This document shows positions 20,499 to 33,600 of a stretch of 64,000 bases of DNA, in pieces. This stretch comes from Plotosus lineatus (Eukaryota; Chordata; Actinopteri; Siluriformes; Plotosidae). The first letter of the stretch is position 1; every line of letters begins with the position of its first letter. A program made the position numbers and the translations under genes. The stretch is taken from contig CM045731.1 in the NCBI GenBank assembly GCA_024760905.1, positions 57,794,125 to 57,858,124 of the forward strand, in the 5' to 3' direction. The notes below the pieces were generated by a model that saw only the letters and a list, made by a program, of their open reading frames with translations, ran no database searches and was not told where the DNA came from.

Positions 20499-23400
20499 AA
20501 GTTGTTGTGGAACGCAGACAGACCCACAGATGCTCAGCAGGGAGTGACGCACAGCTGGAGACACAGCAGTGATGTCACTCTTTTATATACACACACACAC
20601 ACACACACATTTCAGCTTGAACAACTTGTGCCTAATAAGTCTTTCATACACATCGAATTAGCCATAAATGTTCCGTTAATTTATCTGGGAGGGTTTGTGC
20701 TTGAACATGAGCCTGATTCTCAATGCCGGGAAACTTAATTTGACAGATACAAGGTCCAAACCAGTAGGGATTGGGTGATATATTTGTCCTTATAAAACAT
20801 TTAAAGCAGTGGGATTAAATATAAAATACTAGCAGCCCAGCTGTCCGAGAAAAGAAATGTTAAAATATGTCTATAAAGTGTTCAAGTTGGATTTTAATAA
20901 GAAGCACAGAGCCAATAAAACGTAATCCAATTTACCTAAAAGTGACCAATCAGGAGCTGGAATCATCGCGGTTAGCCAGCAGGAATTCACTTTTCTTACA
21001 TGACAGGAATAGTGCTGATGGTTTTAATAAAAATACCGCTTGTACTGGTGTGGTGTTTCGGACATGTCCAATCGGGAAGAGACTCCGGGGTCAACCTAGA
21101 ACACACTGGAGGGACTATCTCTCTCAGTTTATCTGGGAACGCCTTTGTATTACCCCCCCTCCCCCGGAAGAGCTGGAGAAAGTGGCTGGGGAGAGGGATG
21201 TCTGGGCCTTTTTGCTTAGGTTGCTGCCCCCGCGACCCGACCCCGGAAGAAGCATAAGACAAACTAATGAATGAACCCTGCAGCTGCACGCTCACTACTC
21301 TTTGGGGACTTTTGGTGTATCCATCATGTCAATGCTGGTGACGCTGTGTTTTTAACTTTCACCTTGACCTCTGATTTTGCTAATACTGCCTCTTCACAGA
21401 TTACATATCAAATTTACATGATAATTCTTTTCTTTGGCATGACCATCTAAACAGTGGTCAAAAATTGTACAACTTCTTATATAATTGTTCATCTGGTTCT
21501 CGTATAATTTTCTGAGTGTTTTCCCTTTGATCTGAATGTATGACTGTTTTTACAGTTCTTTCTGCAAGTTTCTCTGGACTTTGCTGTGATCATCTTGATT
21601 CTGGTGTGACTGGTTTCTTGACTTTAGTAGACCATTGCTGTCAACTTGTCTTACACCACCAACTGTGGCTTGTCCTGTATTGCTGTCCTCACCTTGTCTT
21701 GCAAACCTTTCCTCAACCTTGCACGGCCTTCCTAGACTTAAGTTATTTCACCATTGTCAACTTGTCTTGCACAACCCTTTTTTAAACTTGTTGTCTTCTG
21801 TCATCCTCACCTTGAATTGCACCTTGGCTTATTATCCACAGCATTCCTCAGCTTGTCATATATCATCACAAATAACTTGTCAGTCACATGTCCTGGTATC
21901 CTTAAACTTTTCCTGCACTGCCTCTTCTCGGTTTCCTCAGCTTCTGGAATGACCTTTCTCTCAACACCAATGTATCCGTCCTGTGCTCTTGTTTGCAGTG
22001 TCCTCGTCCTTTCATTTCTTTCAACTGCCTTTTTTGCTGCTGCTCCAATCTTTCTCTGGTGGACAACATTTGAAAACTCTTCATCCCCTATTTTGGTATA
22101 GCTGAGCCTCATTCTCATAACTTTAAAATCATCTTATGACAGTCTTGATTAAAACTAGATAATTGCTTTGGCTTTTTAGAAGAATGCTGCGGAAAGCTAC
22201 TGACTGAAGGGAAAGGTTTAACGTAATTGTGTTCTCAACCTTTTCTGTATCAGCTGTTAACATTTTTGGCTCAGTAAGTCGGTTCATAAAACTGGAACAT
22301 CAATAGAAACCGGTCATATATTTCTGTTCAAGGTCAAGGTGTTGCAGCGAGCCATCAGGAACACCGTGGTGTCACATGGCATAAAGTCTCCCAATGATGC
22401 CAGAACATTGCTTGGACTTTTGAGAAACCAGAATGAGTCAATTTATTTTAAAGGCAGCCATAACCACATTCCCAGAGACATGTGCTTATTGCATAAAACA
22501 AACAAAGACTTCCCAAAAAATTTCAAGAAGGTTCTGTTCATCATTTTCCTAAGAGTCGTCCCAAAATAGCTCTGGCATGCCTAGTGCAGAAATACTTATC
22601 ACAGATCCAGTGTGGGCTAACAGTCATTTACATCTAATGTTTTTCGGTGAAAATCCTCTTCATGCTGAACGCTGACCAGTCTTTTCAGTAGCGAGTCCAT
22701 TCTGACAGTGGAACGGAGCCAAGATCAGGATATGGTTTTCACAGAAAACGGAGATACAGATAGAGGTATAGGGTAGCTCGCAGCAGACAGGAAACAATTT
22801 CACATCGTACTGAGTATATTATGTAAAAAGCAAATGTGAGCCATACAGTGACTGCAGATGTCTCGCCACAAAATCTTTCTTTTCTGGCTCATGGTTAATT
22901 CCTGGATAAGCTATGTATAAAATGTTAGCAAGCCTAAATCCATCATCTATCCTACTTATCTTTCAGAGTTGAGTAGGCACTGGAGTCAGTCCCAACTGAC
23001 TTTGTGGGGAACACTCTGAACAGGGTGCAAACTCATCACAGGGCTAACAATGATTTAATAGCATATTGAGAGAGAATCGTGCTCGAATACAACAACAACA
23101 AAAAAAACCTTGACCTCATCAAGCAACTGGTGTCCCAAAAGGTGTGGGGAAGTCAAGACTTCCATTTCCTCGCAAAGGTGTTCAGTGTGTTGAGGTCATG
23201 GGTCTGTTGAGGATACTCAATTGTTTGTCATTTTGTAACAAACCATGCTTCAAAAAAAACAAAAAACCTTTGTATACTCATTTCCTACCATCACGTCTCA
23301 TCCTTGCATCTTGGTTTGTCCCACCGAGGAAACCTGGAGATGCGAGTAAGCAGCTGTGCAGTCAAGGAAATCTATAAAGAGAAATTAGACATTTGTTTTC

Positions 23401-24576
23401 TCAGAAATGTCATGTGGCGTGACATCCACTAATGATGATGGCAACATAGCTGACCTTTGTGTGTAAGACTGTCCAACATCATATAAGGGGCAGGTGCTGT
23501 TGTGACGCCCCCCACCCCCACCCATTGCTTGATATTCATTGGTGCACAAATAAGAGAATTTGGTTGGATATGAATAGTGAGTAGAAGCAGCAATGATCGA
23601 GGAAACGACAATCAAGGATTTTGGGATGCACCCCAAGTTTGGGTATGGTCATGCAAACGAGTCTTGGCCCAGTAAAGTTTGAATGATACAGCATGTGTAG
23701 ACACTTGAACCCAAGCCTGTCGCAGAAGATTTAATGATGTAGTCTATGTAATATGCAAAGATTATTAGCGACACTTTGTTAAATCATTTTGACTCCATGG
23801 TGCTCCACCCCACCCACCTCCTCTCCTTGTTCATCATTCAGGATGCCAGACGATACTGCCGCATAATCTGCAGCACACTCGGCAGGAAAATTACACAATA
23901 ATAATAGAGACACAGACGACTCCGGGCTCAGCCGTCATGTCAACAGTTTTAAATCATCTTGCTGCTCTTTATTCTCACTCCAGTACGACGTGCAGAGGAA
24001 TTCACAGGCCTGTTTAGTCTGTCTGTGCTTTTAGAGTCCTTGTCTGCATTCCTGTCCTTGCCTAAATCTGATAACTCAATACTTTCAATGCTTAACTGGA
24101 AAAAAATTTGCTACATTAAATAAAACTGCTTTAAGTCAGAATTTCTACCCAAATTTCAGTAAGATATATGATCGTGTACCAGTGCAACACTCTACCAAAT
24201 TTATTATAGCTAGTTGTTTGAGATTCATTTACAGACACTGCAGTTGCTTAAAAAGCTCTAAATATGCTACATACGAGCTGCTAAGGTTAGCAATAAGTGT
24301 TCATGGGAGGAGCCAGGTTTATTCTACCACCACTTGAACATAGTTCTCATTTTAACTTCCTGTTTCCAGTGTACTGTTATGGTGACATCCTACCACAAAC
24401 TTATTGAAGTAAGTTCAGTATCTGGACTAGAATTGAGAAGGATTCAGGATAACTTTGTCGAATTGACTGCGCATCTTGCAGGATCACATCTTCATTTCTT
24501 GGACAAACACACAGATGTACAATATCATGGTTTGGCTGGTGCTTTGGGAGAAGAATCTTTGTTTTTGTGTGGGTAT

Positions 24577-24653
<77 letters not shown>

Positions 24654-27600
24654 CTGAGTTGTTGATCATCATATAGTCAATGTCCCACCCCCCATGCAAA
24701 AGTAAATAACACGACTGCTTTGTCTTTTAAAGATGATTCACATTAGTACTTTGGAACAGCCGTAAAGTGATGGGAATGCCTGCGCTTGAAAGCATGAATG
24801 CAGTATCAGCCCTGCCTTGCCCTGCCCCGCCCTTTGTTACCCTACAGCTATAAAATTCTCATTCTTTCGTTGCTTTTGTGTTTGCAGTTGGGTGATGGAA
24901 AGTTTGGTTACGAAATCAATATCTGCTGCCTTGAATCACATATCAGACAGTTGTTTTTATAGGAGTTTGTGATTGATAGAAGCTTTATTATATTTTGCCA
25001 GTTTTGTGTCTCGAGGATAAGTCTGTGCTGGAACGAGCGCTTTCACAACCACTGTTATAAGAAATCTCATTTGAGAGATTTCCTTCATTATGCTTCATTA
25101 TACAGTAGCATTATGGAAAGATTCTCAGGGGACAAAAAACATGTTGGAGTCTTTAAAGGCTGTCTGTTTGAAAGCAGAAGGTTTGATGTTATTTTGTAAA
25201 GTCTACATCCATTACATGCCTAACATTCAACCTTTTATTTCAATCCTTAAAATATTTTAGTGATGGAGTGCTTCTGTGTCCTCACGTGGACCTCTGACGC
25301 CCGCCAGCACCTTTCTGCCAAATCTCTTTTTTCCATTCCAGGAGGGGGAAAAAAACATACTTTCCATTTGACATAGGCTCCTAACAATGATACTTCACCT
25401 TCAGGAGGAGGCCAGCTCCAACACACACTCACACACCTTTCCCCTGGAGTCACAGCCAAGCCTGAACACACTCGTAAATCCCAGAGGAATGCTGGAATAC
25501 TTTCACACGTCCACATGGGAATCCTTGCCCCTTCAGTGTTTTAATCTAAAAAAAATCTCATAACTATTTTCACAAGTGCTCTTTCACTTTGTTTATTTCG
25601 TACATTTACATTTCTTACTTTGTTTATTTTAATCAATCGTGGAGGTGATCAATTCCCAGTTGTAAAAATGTACACCACTGACTATATTCTAGCTAACTCG
25701 GTGTTTATCTCATGGAGCCAGTGTGTGGGTAACATGTTAACTTCTGTGTGCTTCATCAATGTATTTAGTGTCTGGGCTTCCATAAATAATAAAACCCTTT
25801 GGGATGTAAAGTGAAATAGAGTTGCTAACATAGTTATTCTCTTCACCCCAATTTTTATGTCCTAGTTTAATTGTTTTCCACTCCCTCTTGTCAAGCAACA
25901 CCTTTCTCCTACACACACCAACTGCCAACCACGCAGGGCTGTAAGCAAGTCTGTTACATTTTTGTGAAATGTCATACCGTCACCTGCATCTTTACTAGCT
26001 GCTGCACATGCGCATTCAGGGAAAAGCAGAATGCACTCAGGAAAAACAGTATTAGTCCTGAATGACAGGGAGGTGAACATATGTTGTCCCATGAGGTTCA
26101 TTATTCCCATGTCATTGTTCCCGTGAGACTTCAGCCAATCAGCCATGGCTGCGGCATCAACCTGGATTTGAATCTGCAGTATCCAGGTTGATGGTCGTAC
26201 ACCTTGTTGATGCGCTACTTAGTATTGTCTGTTAGTTGTATGTTAAAAATTTATATGCATTCAAAACTTTATTTCATACAGTGTGCATAGATTCGCATAG
26301 TTGGCAGAGCAGAAGACAAAGTGGTGGAAGCTGAAAAAGGAAGAGTGTTGGGTTGTCTTCAAGGAGGAGTTGAAACAGGCTTTGGGTGGTCAGGAAGTGC
26401 TTCCAGATGACTGGACAACTACAGCTAATGTGATCAGGGAGACAGGTAGTAGAATACTTGGTGTGTCATCTGGAAGGAAAGTAGATAAGGAGACTTGGTG
26501 GTGGAATGAGGAAGTGCAGGAGTGTGTACAAAGGAAGAGGTTAGCTAAGAAGAAGTGGGACATTGAGAAAACCGAAGAGAGTAAACAGAAGTACAGGGAG
26601 ACAGCGTAAGGCAAAGGTAGCAGTGTCAAAGGCCAAACAGAGGGTGTATGATGACTTGTATGCTCGGTTGGAAAGTACAGAGGGAGAAAATGATTTATAC
26701 AGGTTGGCACAGCAGAGAAATAGAGATGGGAAGGACGTGCAGCAAGTTAGATTGATAAAGGACAGAGAGGGAAATGTATTGACTGATGACAGAAGTGGGC
26801 TGGGAAGATGGAAAGAGTACTTTGAAGAGCTGATGAATGAGGAAAATGAGAGAGAAAAAAGAGTAGAAGACGTGACTGTTGAGGACCAGGAAGTAGCAAA
26901 GATTAGTAAGGGTGAAGTGAGGAGGGCATTGAAGAGGATGAAGAATGGAAAGGCAGTTGCCCCTGATAACATACCGGTGGAGGTATGGAAGTGTCTAGGA
27001 GAGGTAGCAGTAGATTTTCTGACAAGAACATTTAACAAGGTCTTAGAGAGTGAGAGGATGCCAGAGGAATGGAGGAGAAGTGTTCTGGTGCCCATTTTTA
27101 AGAACAAGGGAGACGTGCAGAGTTGTGGCAACTACAGAGGGATAAAGTTGATGAGCCATACGATGAAGTTATGGGAAAGAATAGTGGAAGCTAGACTACG
27201 GGCAGAGGTTAGCATTTGTGAACAACAGTTTGGTTTCATACCAAGAAAGAGCACCACAGATGCAGTGTTTGCCTTGAGGATGTTAATGGAGAAGTACAGA
27301 GAAGTTCAGAGGGAGCTGCATTGTGCCTTTGTGGATCTGGAGAAAGCATATGACAGGGTGCCGAGAGAAGAACTGTGGTATTGCATGAGGAAGTCTGGAG
27401 TGGCAGAGAAGTATGTTAGAGTGGTGCAGGACATGTATGAGAGATGTAAGACAGTGGTGAGGTGTGCTGTCGGTGTGACAGAAGAGTTCAAGGTGGAGGT
27501 GGGACTGCATCAAGGGTCAGCTCTGAGCCCCTTCTTGTTTGCTATGGTGATGGACAGGCTGAGAGACGAGGTTAGACAAGATTCCCCATGGACTATGATG

Positions 27601-30600
27601 TTTGCAGATGACATTGTGATCTGTAGTGAGAGCAGAGAACAAGTGCAGGAAAATCTAGAGAGGTGGAGGTATGCCCTGGAAAGGAGGGGAATGAAGATTA
27701 GCCTCAGTAAGACAGAATACATGTGCATGAATGACAAGGACCAAAGAGGAACAGTGAGGTTACAGGGAGCAGAGATAAGAAAGGTGGAGGATTTTAAGTA
27801 CTTAGGCTCAACAATCCAGAGCAATGGAGCATGTGGAAAAGCGGTCAAGAAGCGTGTGCAGGCAGGTTGGAATGGTTGGAGAAAAGTGTCTGGTGTGATG
27901 TGTGATAGGAAGGTATCGGCAAGAATGAAAGGAAAAGTGTACAAGATGGTGTTGAGGCCAACGATGTTGTATGGGTTAGAAACAGTGGCCCTGGGGAAAA
28001 GACAGGAGGCAGAGCTGGAGGTAGCAGAGATGAAAATGTTGAGGTTCTCTTTGGGAGTAACGAGGATGGATAGGATTAGGAATGAGCACATCAGAGGGAC
28101 AGCACATGTAAGATGTTTTGGAGACAAAGTCAGAGAGGCTAGATTGAGATGGTTTGGACATGTACAGAGGAGGGATAGTGAGTATATTGGTAATAGGATG
28201 CTGAGGCTGGAACTACCAGGCAGAAGGCCTAGAGGAAGACCAAAGAGACGATTCATGGATGTGGTGAAGGAGGACATGAAGGTCGTTGGTGTAAGAGAAG
28301 ATGCAAAGGATAGGGTGAGACGGAGGCAGATGATTCTCTGTGGCGACCCCTGAAGGGAAAAGCCGAAAGGAAAAGAAAAATGATAATTGGCAGAATTCTG
28401 ACATTTTTATGAGCATTGAGATCAATGTAAATTTGTGAGAGAAAATTTTGGGGTATATGGGAGGGTCGTCGGATAGTACATTGCATATTAGAGATCTAGT
28501 ATCTAAGTGCACGCATATCAATTCATTCTAAAAGTTCGCCGGCTACGGAAGTGGCCGAGATTAGCCAAGGTTAGATGCGACGCGTTTTTTTGATATGCTC
28601 GCTGTGGATGTTTTCGTCAGAGAGTTCCCGCGAGGACCAATTAGTATTCACAATACATCAGCAGACGTCATTCGTGACATGCATGTATTTGAACAAAATG
28701 GCGATGTCCATTGATGCTCGAGACACAGCGAGGATTAAAGAAATTGATTCAAATGTAAAAAATAAATTTAGATGGTCATGGCTGGAGGGAGAAATTGACG
28801 TTTCCTGAACTGGTGGCAAAACATCGCATAAAGCTAGGCGACTGCATCAAAAAGATAAACAAACTTGGCAAAGTTTTTGCGAGTTGTGTACAGATATCAT
28901 AAACTACGGGGCTCTTGGTAAGTTTTAAAACAACTCTGATCTAACCTATAACATTATGATGCTCCTTTTGTGTAGATTGAGGCCTTTGGTATGTATATCT
29001 TGAAAATTAAAAGTTATACGTAATACTATCGGGCCTAATGTTATTGTTTATAGACGTTAACTTGGGCAATAGACATTTTGATCTATACTCTGGATGTACA
29101 GGGATCTCTCACTTTCTGCGGTTAATTGGGACGAGATCCCCATGTGACCATCGAAATCCGTGAAGTGGGATCACCCCCCCCCCCCACCCCCGACTGATGT
29201 ATATGTATATAATCTCAATAATACATATCCAATGCTATAAATGTTTATAATAACAAGCATTGAAAAAATAACATAAGATGTAAATAAAATATAAATACAG
29301 GCGCTCTCCAACTCACCAACATTTGTTTCTCAAACATCCGGAGATACCAACAAAGCTGTCCAAGGTCGAAAGTGAAAGTAAAATGAAATTGAAGAACAAG
29401 TAGAAATAGAAATGGAATAAAATCTACAGAAAGATAGATCATAAATATAAGTATGAAATATGATTAAACATCCTGAGGTACACTTAATATTAGGCTCCGG
29501 CAGAGGGGGGTGTGGCTGCGCAGACGTGCTTGCGCACACACAGATGCAACAATGTCTCCAGTTTTAATGGGAGATTTTGGGTTGTTTTTTGTCTTATTTT
29601 GGTTTAGGGTTTTTTTCCTCTTTTTTTTTTGCATAATTGGCCTTGTTTGTGACATTTTCCTTAACTTTTCCACCTATTCTTCCTTAATTTTCTTTTTTTT
29701 CGATGAATATTTATTTATTTATTTTTAAAATAGCCGCGATGCACTGAAGCCGCATTAATTGAAGTGCGAAGTAGCGAGGGATCCCTGTATATCTATACTA
29801 GACTAATAACTATAATGTATAGCATAATGTTAGACATTTATACTACAATTATAGGCCATAGACTGCATTCGCATACCTCTAAGTATAGGTTTTTCATCTA
29901 CATAGATGTTTATGTCTAAATACATGGGAGTGACTTTTCAGATAAAATAATATTTTAATAAGTTTTTTAAAATGATTAAATTTTGATCTCACAGACGTTT
30001 TGGTCTATGTGAAATGATGTTCACATGTACTATAAGCTCTGTATAAATGTTCTATGTGAATGGCATAGACAAAAAGATCTATTGCCTGCACTGCCAACGC
30101 TTCATAAATTGCAAGCCTATTTTGTTAAACTTAAGCTTAATGCGTTAAATTGATTAGATCTAATAGTTCCATCTAATATAGACTATCATTGCCATGACAC
30201 TGACTAGCAGTGGTGGTCTGGTGGTATAGGGCACTGGATCCCCAATCCTAGGGTTGGGGGTTCGTGACTCACTCTCCACAATGTTGTCACTGTCCCCCCC
30301 AGTTCAGCTAACTGGGTTATCAAAGGCCGGCCATGTCTCTCACTGTCTATGGTGTGAGGCATGTAAAAGATCCATTGCTGACTTTCGTAAAGAGTAGCTG
30401 CAATGCCATCAGCGTGTTTCTGTCCCTTGCTAAAGGGTTATGTCAGGAAGGGCATCTGACGTAAAAACCTATGCCAAATCAAACATGCGAATCATTCACT
30501 GTGGCGCCACCTGAGAAAGGGAAAAAGTTGAAATTGTCATGACATATATGTTGCATAAATACAGCATCATTTTTTCTCTACTCTATCTTTTATTTGTTTA

Positions 30601-33600
30601 ATCCTCCCATTCTTGCATTAGAACCAGTTGTTGATACTAGTTCAGGTAAAGACACGAATTTTGAGATTCACCTGTAAAACATTCGTACCTCACTGTTCTT
30701 ACATTCACCCCTCCATTCTTACAGAAATCTACTGATTTTACATCACTTTCTATTTTCATTGCAGCTTTGCCAAACTGATTGAACTGCTGAAACAAAACAC
30801 ACCTTTATCTTACCTTAGTCTCTTCGTCTCTATTTGTTTATTCATCTGTCAATCTGCCATACTGATGAATGAATCCTAAAGCGATCAAACAAACTTGTAA
30901 TTTCTTTTGTCCTGTAGAGAGAGGAAGTTGTACTGGTACCTGAAGCTCTTCTTCTCTCAGAGTGATGCTGTATACACAGACAGGTACGATGCAACCTCCA
31001 GCACCTTCTTCCATCGTTCTCTCCATTCGAATCACACCACCATTTTGGTGTCCTTGATCTACTCTGGAGTGGATAATGTTGTTGTTCTCTTTTCTTTAAA
31101 GCAATTCTAGCTAATGTGTTAAAAATATTTTACTACCAGTCTCATTGGATGCTTTACTTTTTTCCTTTCTCAGAGTTCCAGAAGACAAAGTTCTTGAGGG
31201 GATCCTGAGTGATTACTTCCACCCAGCTGAATCAGACCCAATCAAACAGCAGAAGTAAGTGGCTCCAAAAAAGTGGCTTTTTCAAAGGTACCCCCTGAAA
31301 GTTATTACTCTGAAAGTGACACCTCCCCTGAAATGGCGTCCCAAAATTGAAACCCCGTGACAGTGGCTTTCATTAAAAATTGCCTCACCACTCCAAAAAG
31401 TGACTCCCTGAAAGTGAGCCCCTAAAAGTGACACCACCCCTCCGATAGTGACTTGCCCAAAAGTTGCTCCATAAAACTGTCTACTTAAGAATTCCCCTCT
31501 GAAAACTACCACCCTATAGGTTCTGAGTGATTACATCCACCAAACAGTCAGATTCAGTCAAACAGTAGAAGTGATAGCAAAAAGTGGCTCGTTAAAGTTA
31601 CCACCATGAAAGTGACAATTCCCCTCAAATGGCTCCCCAGAATTAAAATGCACACAACCCGCTGCCACCGATTGTGGCTTACCCTTGATACTTACCACCC
31701 AGAAGTGCTACCCCAAAACATGACTATCCAAAAACTGGCTCTCCAAAAATACCCACTTGATTGTAACCACGCAAAAAATCATCAACCATCCAAAAATGGC
31801 CTCCCAATAGTAGCTTCCCAGTAATAGCTCCTCAGATTGGCCCTTTTTCCGGTGATATTTTCAGCTTGGATTGAAAAAATTTGTAAAGGTTTTACATTGG
31901 ACTTCACGCCATCTCAGACTTGCTGATGATGGTTTCACTGAAATGCGGACCTTAAACAGCCACCATTTAGTTTTGGTTGACCAATAACCTTTTATGTTTC
32001 TAATTTTAACAACAGCAATAAACCTCCCTTGTTTAAAACCTCAACTCTGCCAAAAAAGTGTAATTGAAGCCATTTGGACAAACGTAGCACTCATCTGTCA
32101 TCACGCCTGTCCACACGTGACTCTTCAGTCCTCTCTGCTATTAGCAGTATCTTCATAACAAGGTGATGGAAAGAGAGACAAATATAGCACAAAGACAGGT
32201 TTGGTGCTCCTGCAGAAGCCATGACCTCGAACGTTACGTTCCAGTCCAAACCACAAACTTTCTATGAATGTTCTCTCCATGCTCGTTATGTAACTGGAAG
32301 CAGGAGCACGGCGCACATACCACATCCCAGGGTTGGGCTGTCAGGAGCATCCCGCTGTTCTACTTGTCCACCCGGAGGTTTTGGCGTACCTCAAGATTTC
32401 TCCAGGATGATTCATCTCGGAAATATTTTGTGGGAAGAGCTTGTGGTGGCGTCTCACGTGTTCGTGCCTGGGGCGTCTCGGGAGGTCAGAGAGGGATGTG
32501 ATGGGATTGAGGACAGATGGTTTTTATTCTTCTTTATTTTGGATTAATTCAGCCTGAACTGAGGTGAATTTTCAAGTCCAGTAATACTCATTTTTATACT
32601 ATATTTATCCACTCATCCATCCATTTCACCACAAAACCATCTACTTGTCCATTCATCCGTCTAACTCCCCTTCCATTTATCTACTTATCCATCCGTCTAA
32701 CTCTCCATCTGTCCATCAGTCTATTCATCCATCTAACTCCATCCATCAATCCATCCCTCTAACTCTCCATCCATCCAACTCTCCAAACATTTAACCACAT
32801 ATCATCCATTTATCAACTTATCTATCCATCTAACTCTCCATCCATTTATCCATCTGTCTTACCCTTCGTCTATATCCATCCAACTCTCCATCCATTTAAC
32901 CACCTATCATCTATTTATCCACTTATCCATCCGTCTAACTTGCTTTCCATTTATCCATTCATCTAACTCAGCCTCCATCTGTCCATCCATCATTTATCCA
33001 CATATCCTTACATTCGTCTAACTCTCCATTTATTTATCCACCTATCTGTCCATTTATTCACCAATACATCTGTCTATCTACCTTTTCATTCATCCAGTCA
33101 TCCATTGTTTTACCCATTTGTTCATTGATCTCTTCTTTCATCTATACATTTAGCCATCCACTTATTCACCTATCCCTCTTTTATCTACATCCATCTATCC
33201 ATCCTTATTTTTAATAAAAAATGTATTTGGTACCCTGCCCTGGCCCGGAGTCCGTTAAGATGGGCGCCAGCCACGTCACAACCAAATAAGGATTAAACCT
33301 GTTGAGAACACGGATGGATGAATGAATTTGTTAATAATTTGGTATTTCAGAAACGCAGATAAATTCCATGCTAAATATTTTATGTTTTACTGTGGACAAA
33401 ATTTTTGTATTTTAACTTTTGCTTTATGAATGTTGTTCATCAGATATTTTTCCTCATACAGTCATCCCTTGCCACTTTGAGATTTGAGTATCGCGGTCTT
33501 GGTGCAATATTTAAAATAAATAAAGAAAATATTCATAAAAATTTCAAAATTCGCGCTGAAACTCGCAGGGACCTCCCATTCGCATGCTGATTGGCTTAGG

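Noticed and set aside
22339..22569. Possible missing znhit6 exon or unrelated gene piece in intron 5
   Set aside because: Exons 5 and 6 already join in frame and match human ZNHIT6 across the junction. The peptide matches nothing that I know and lacks clear splice sites on both sides.
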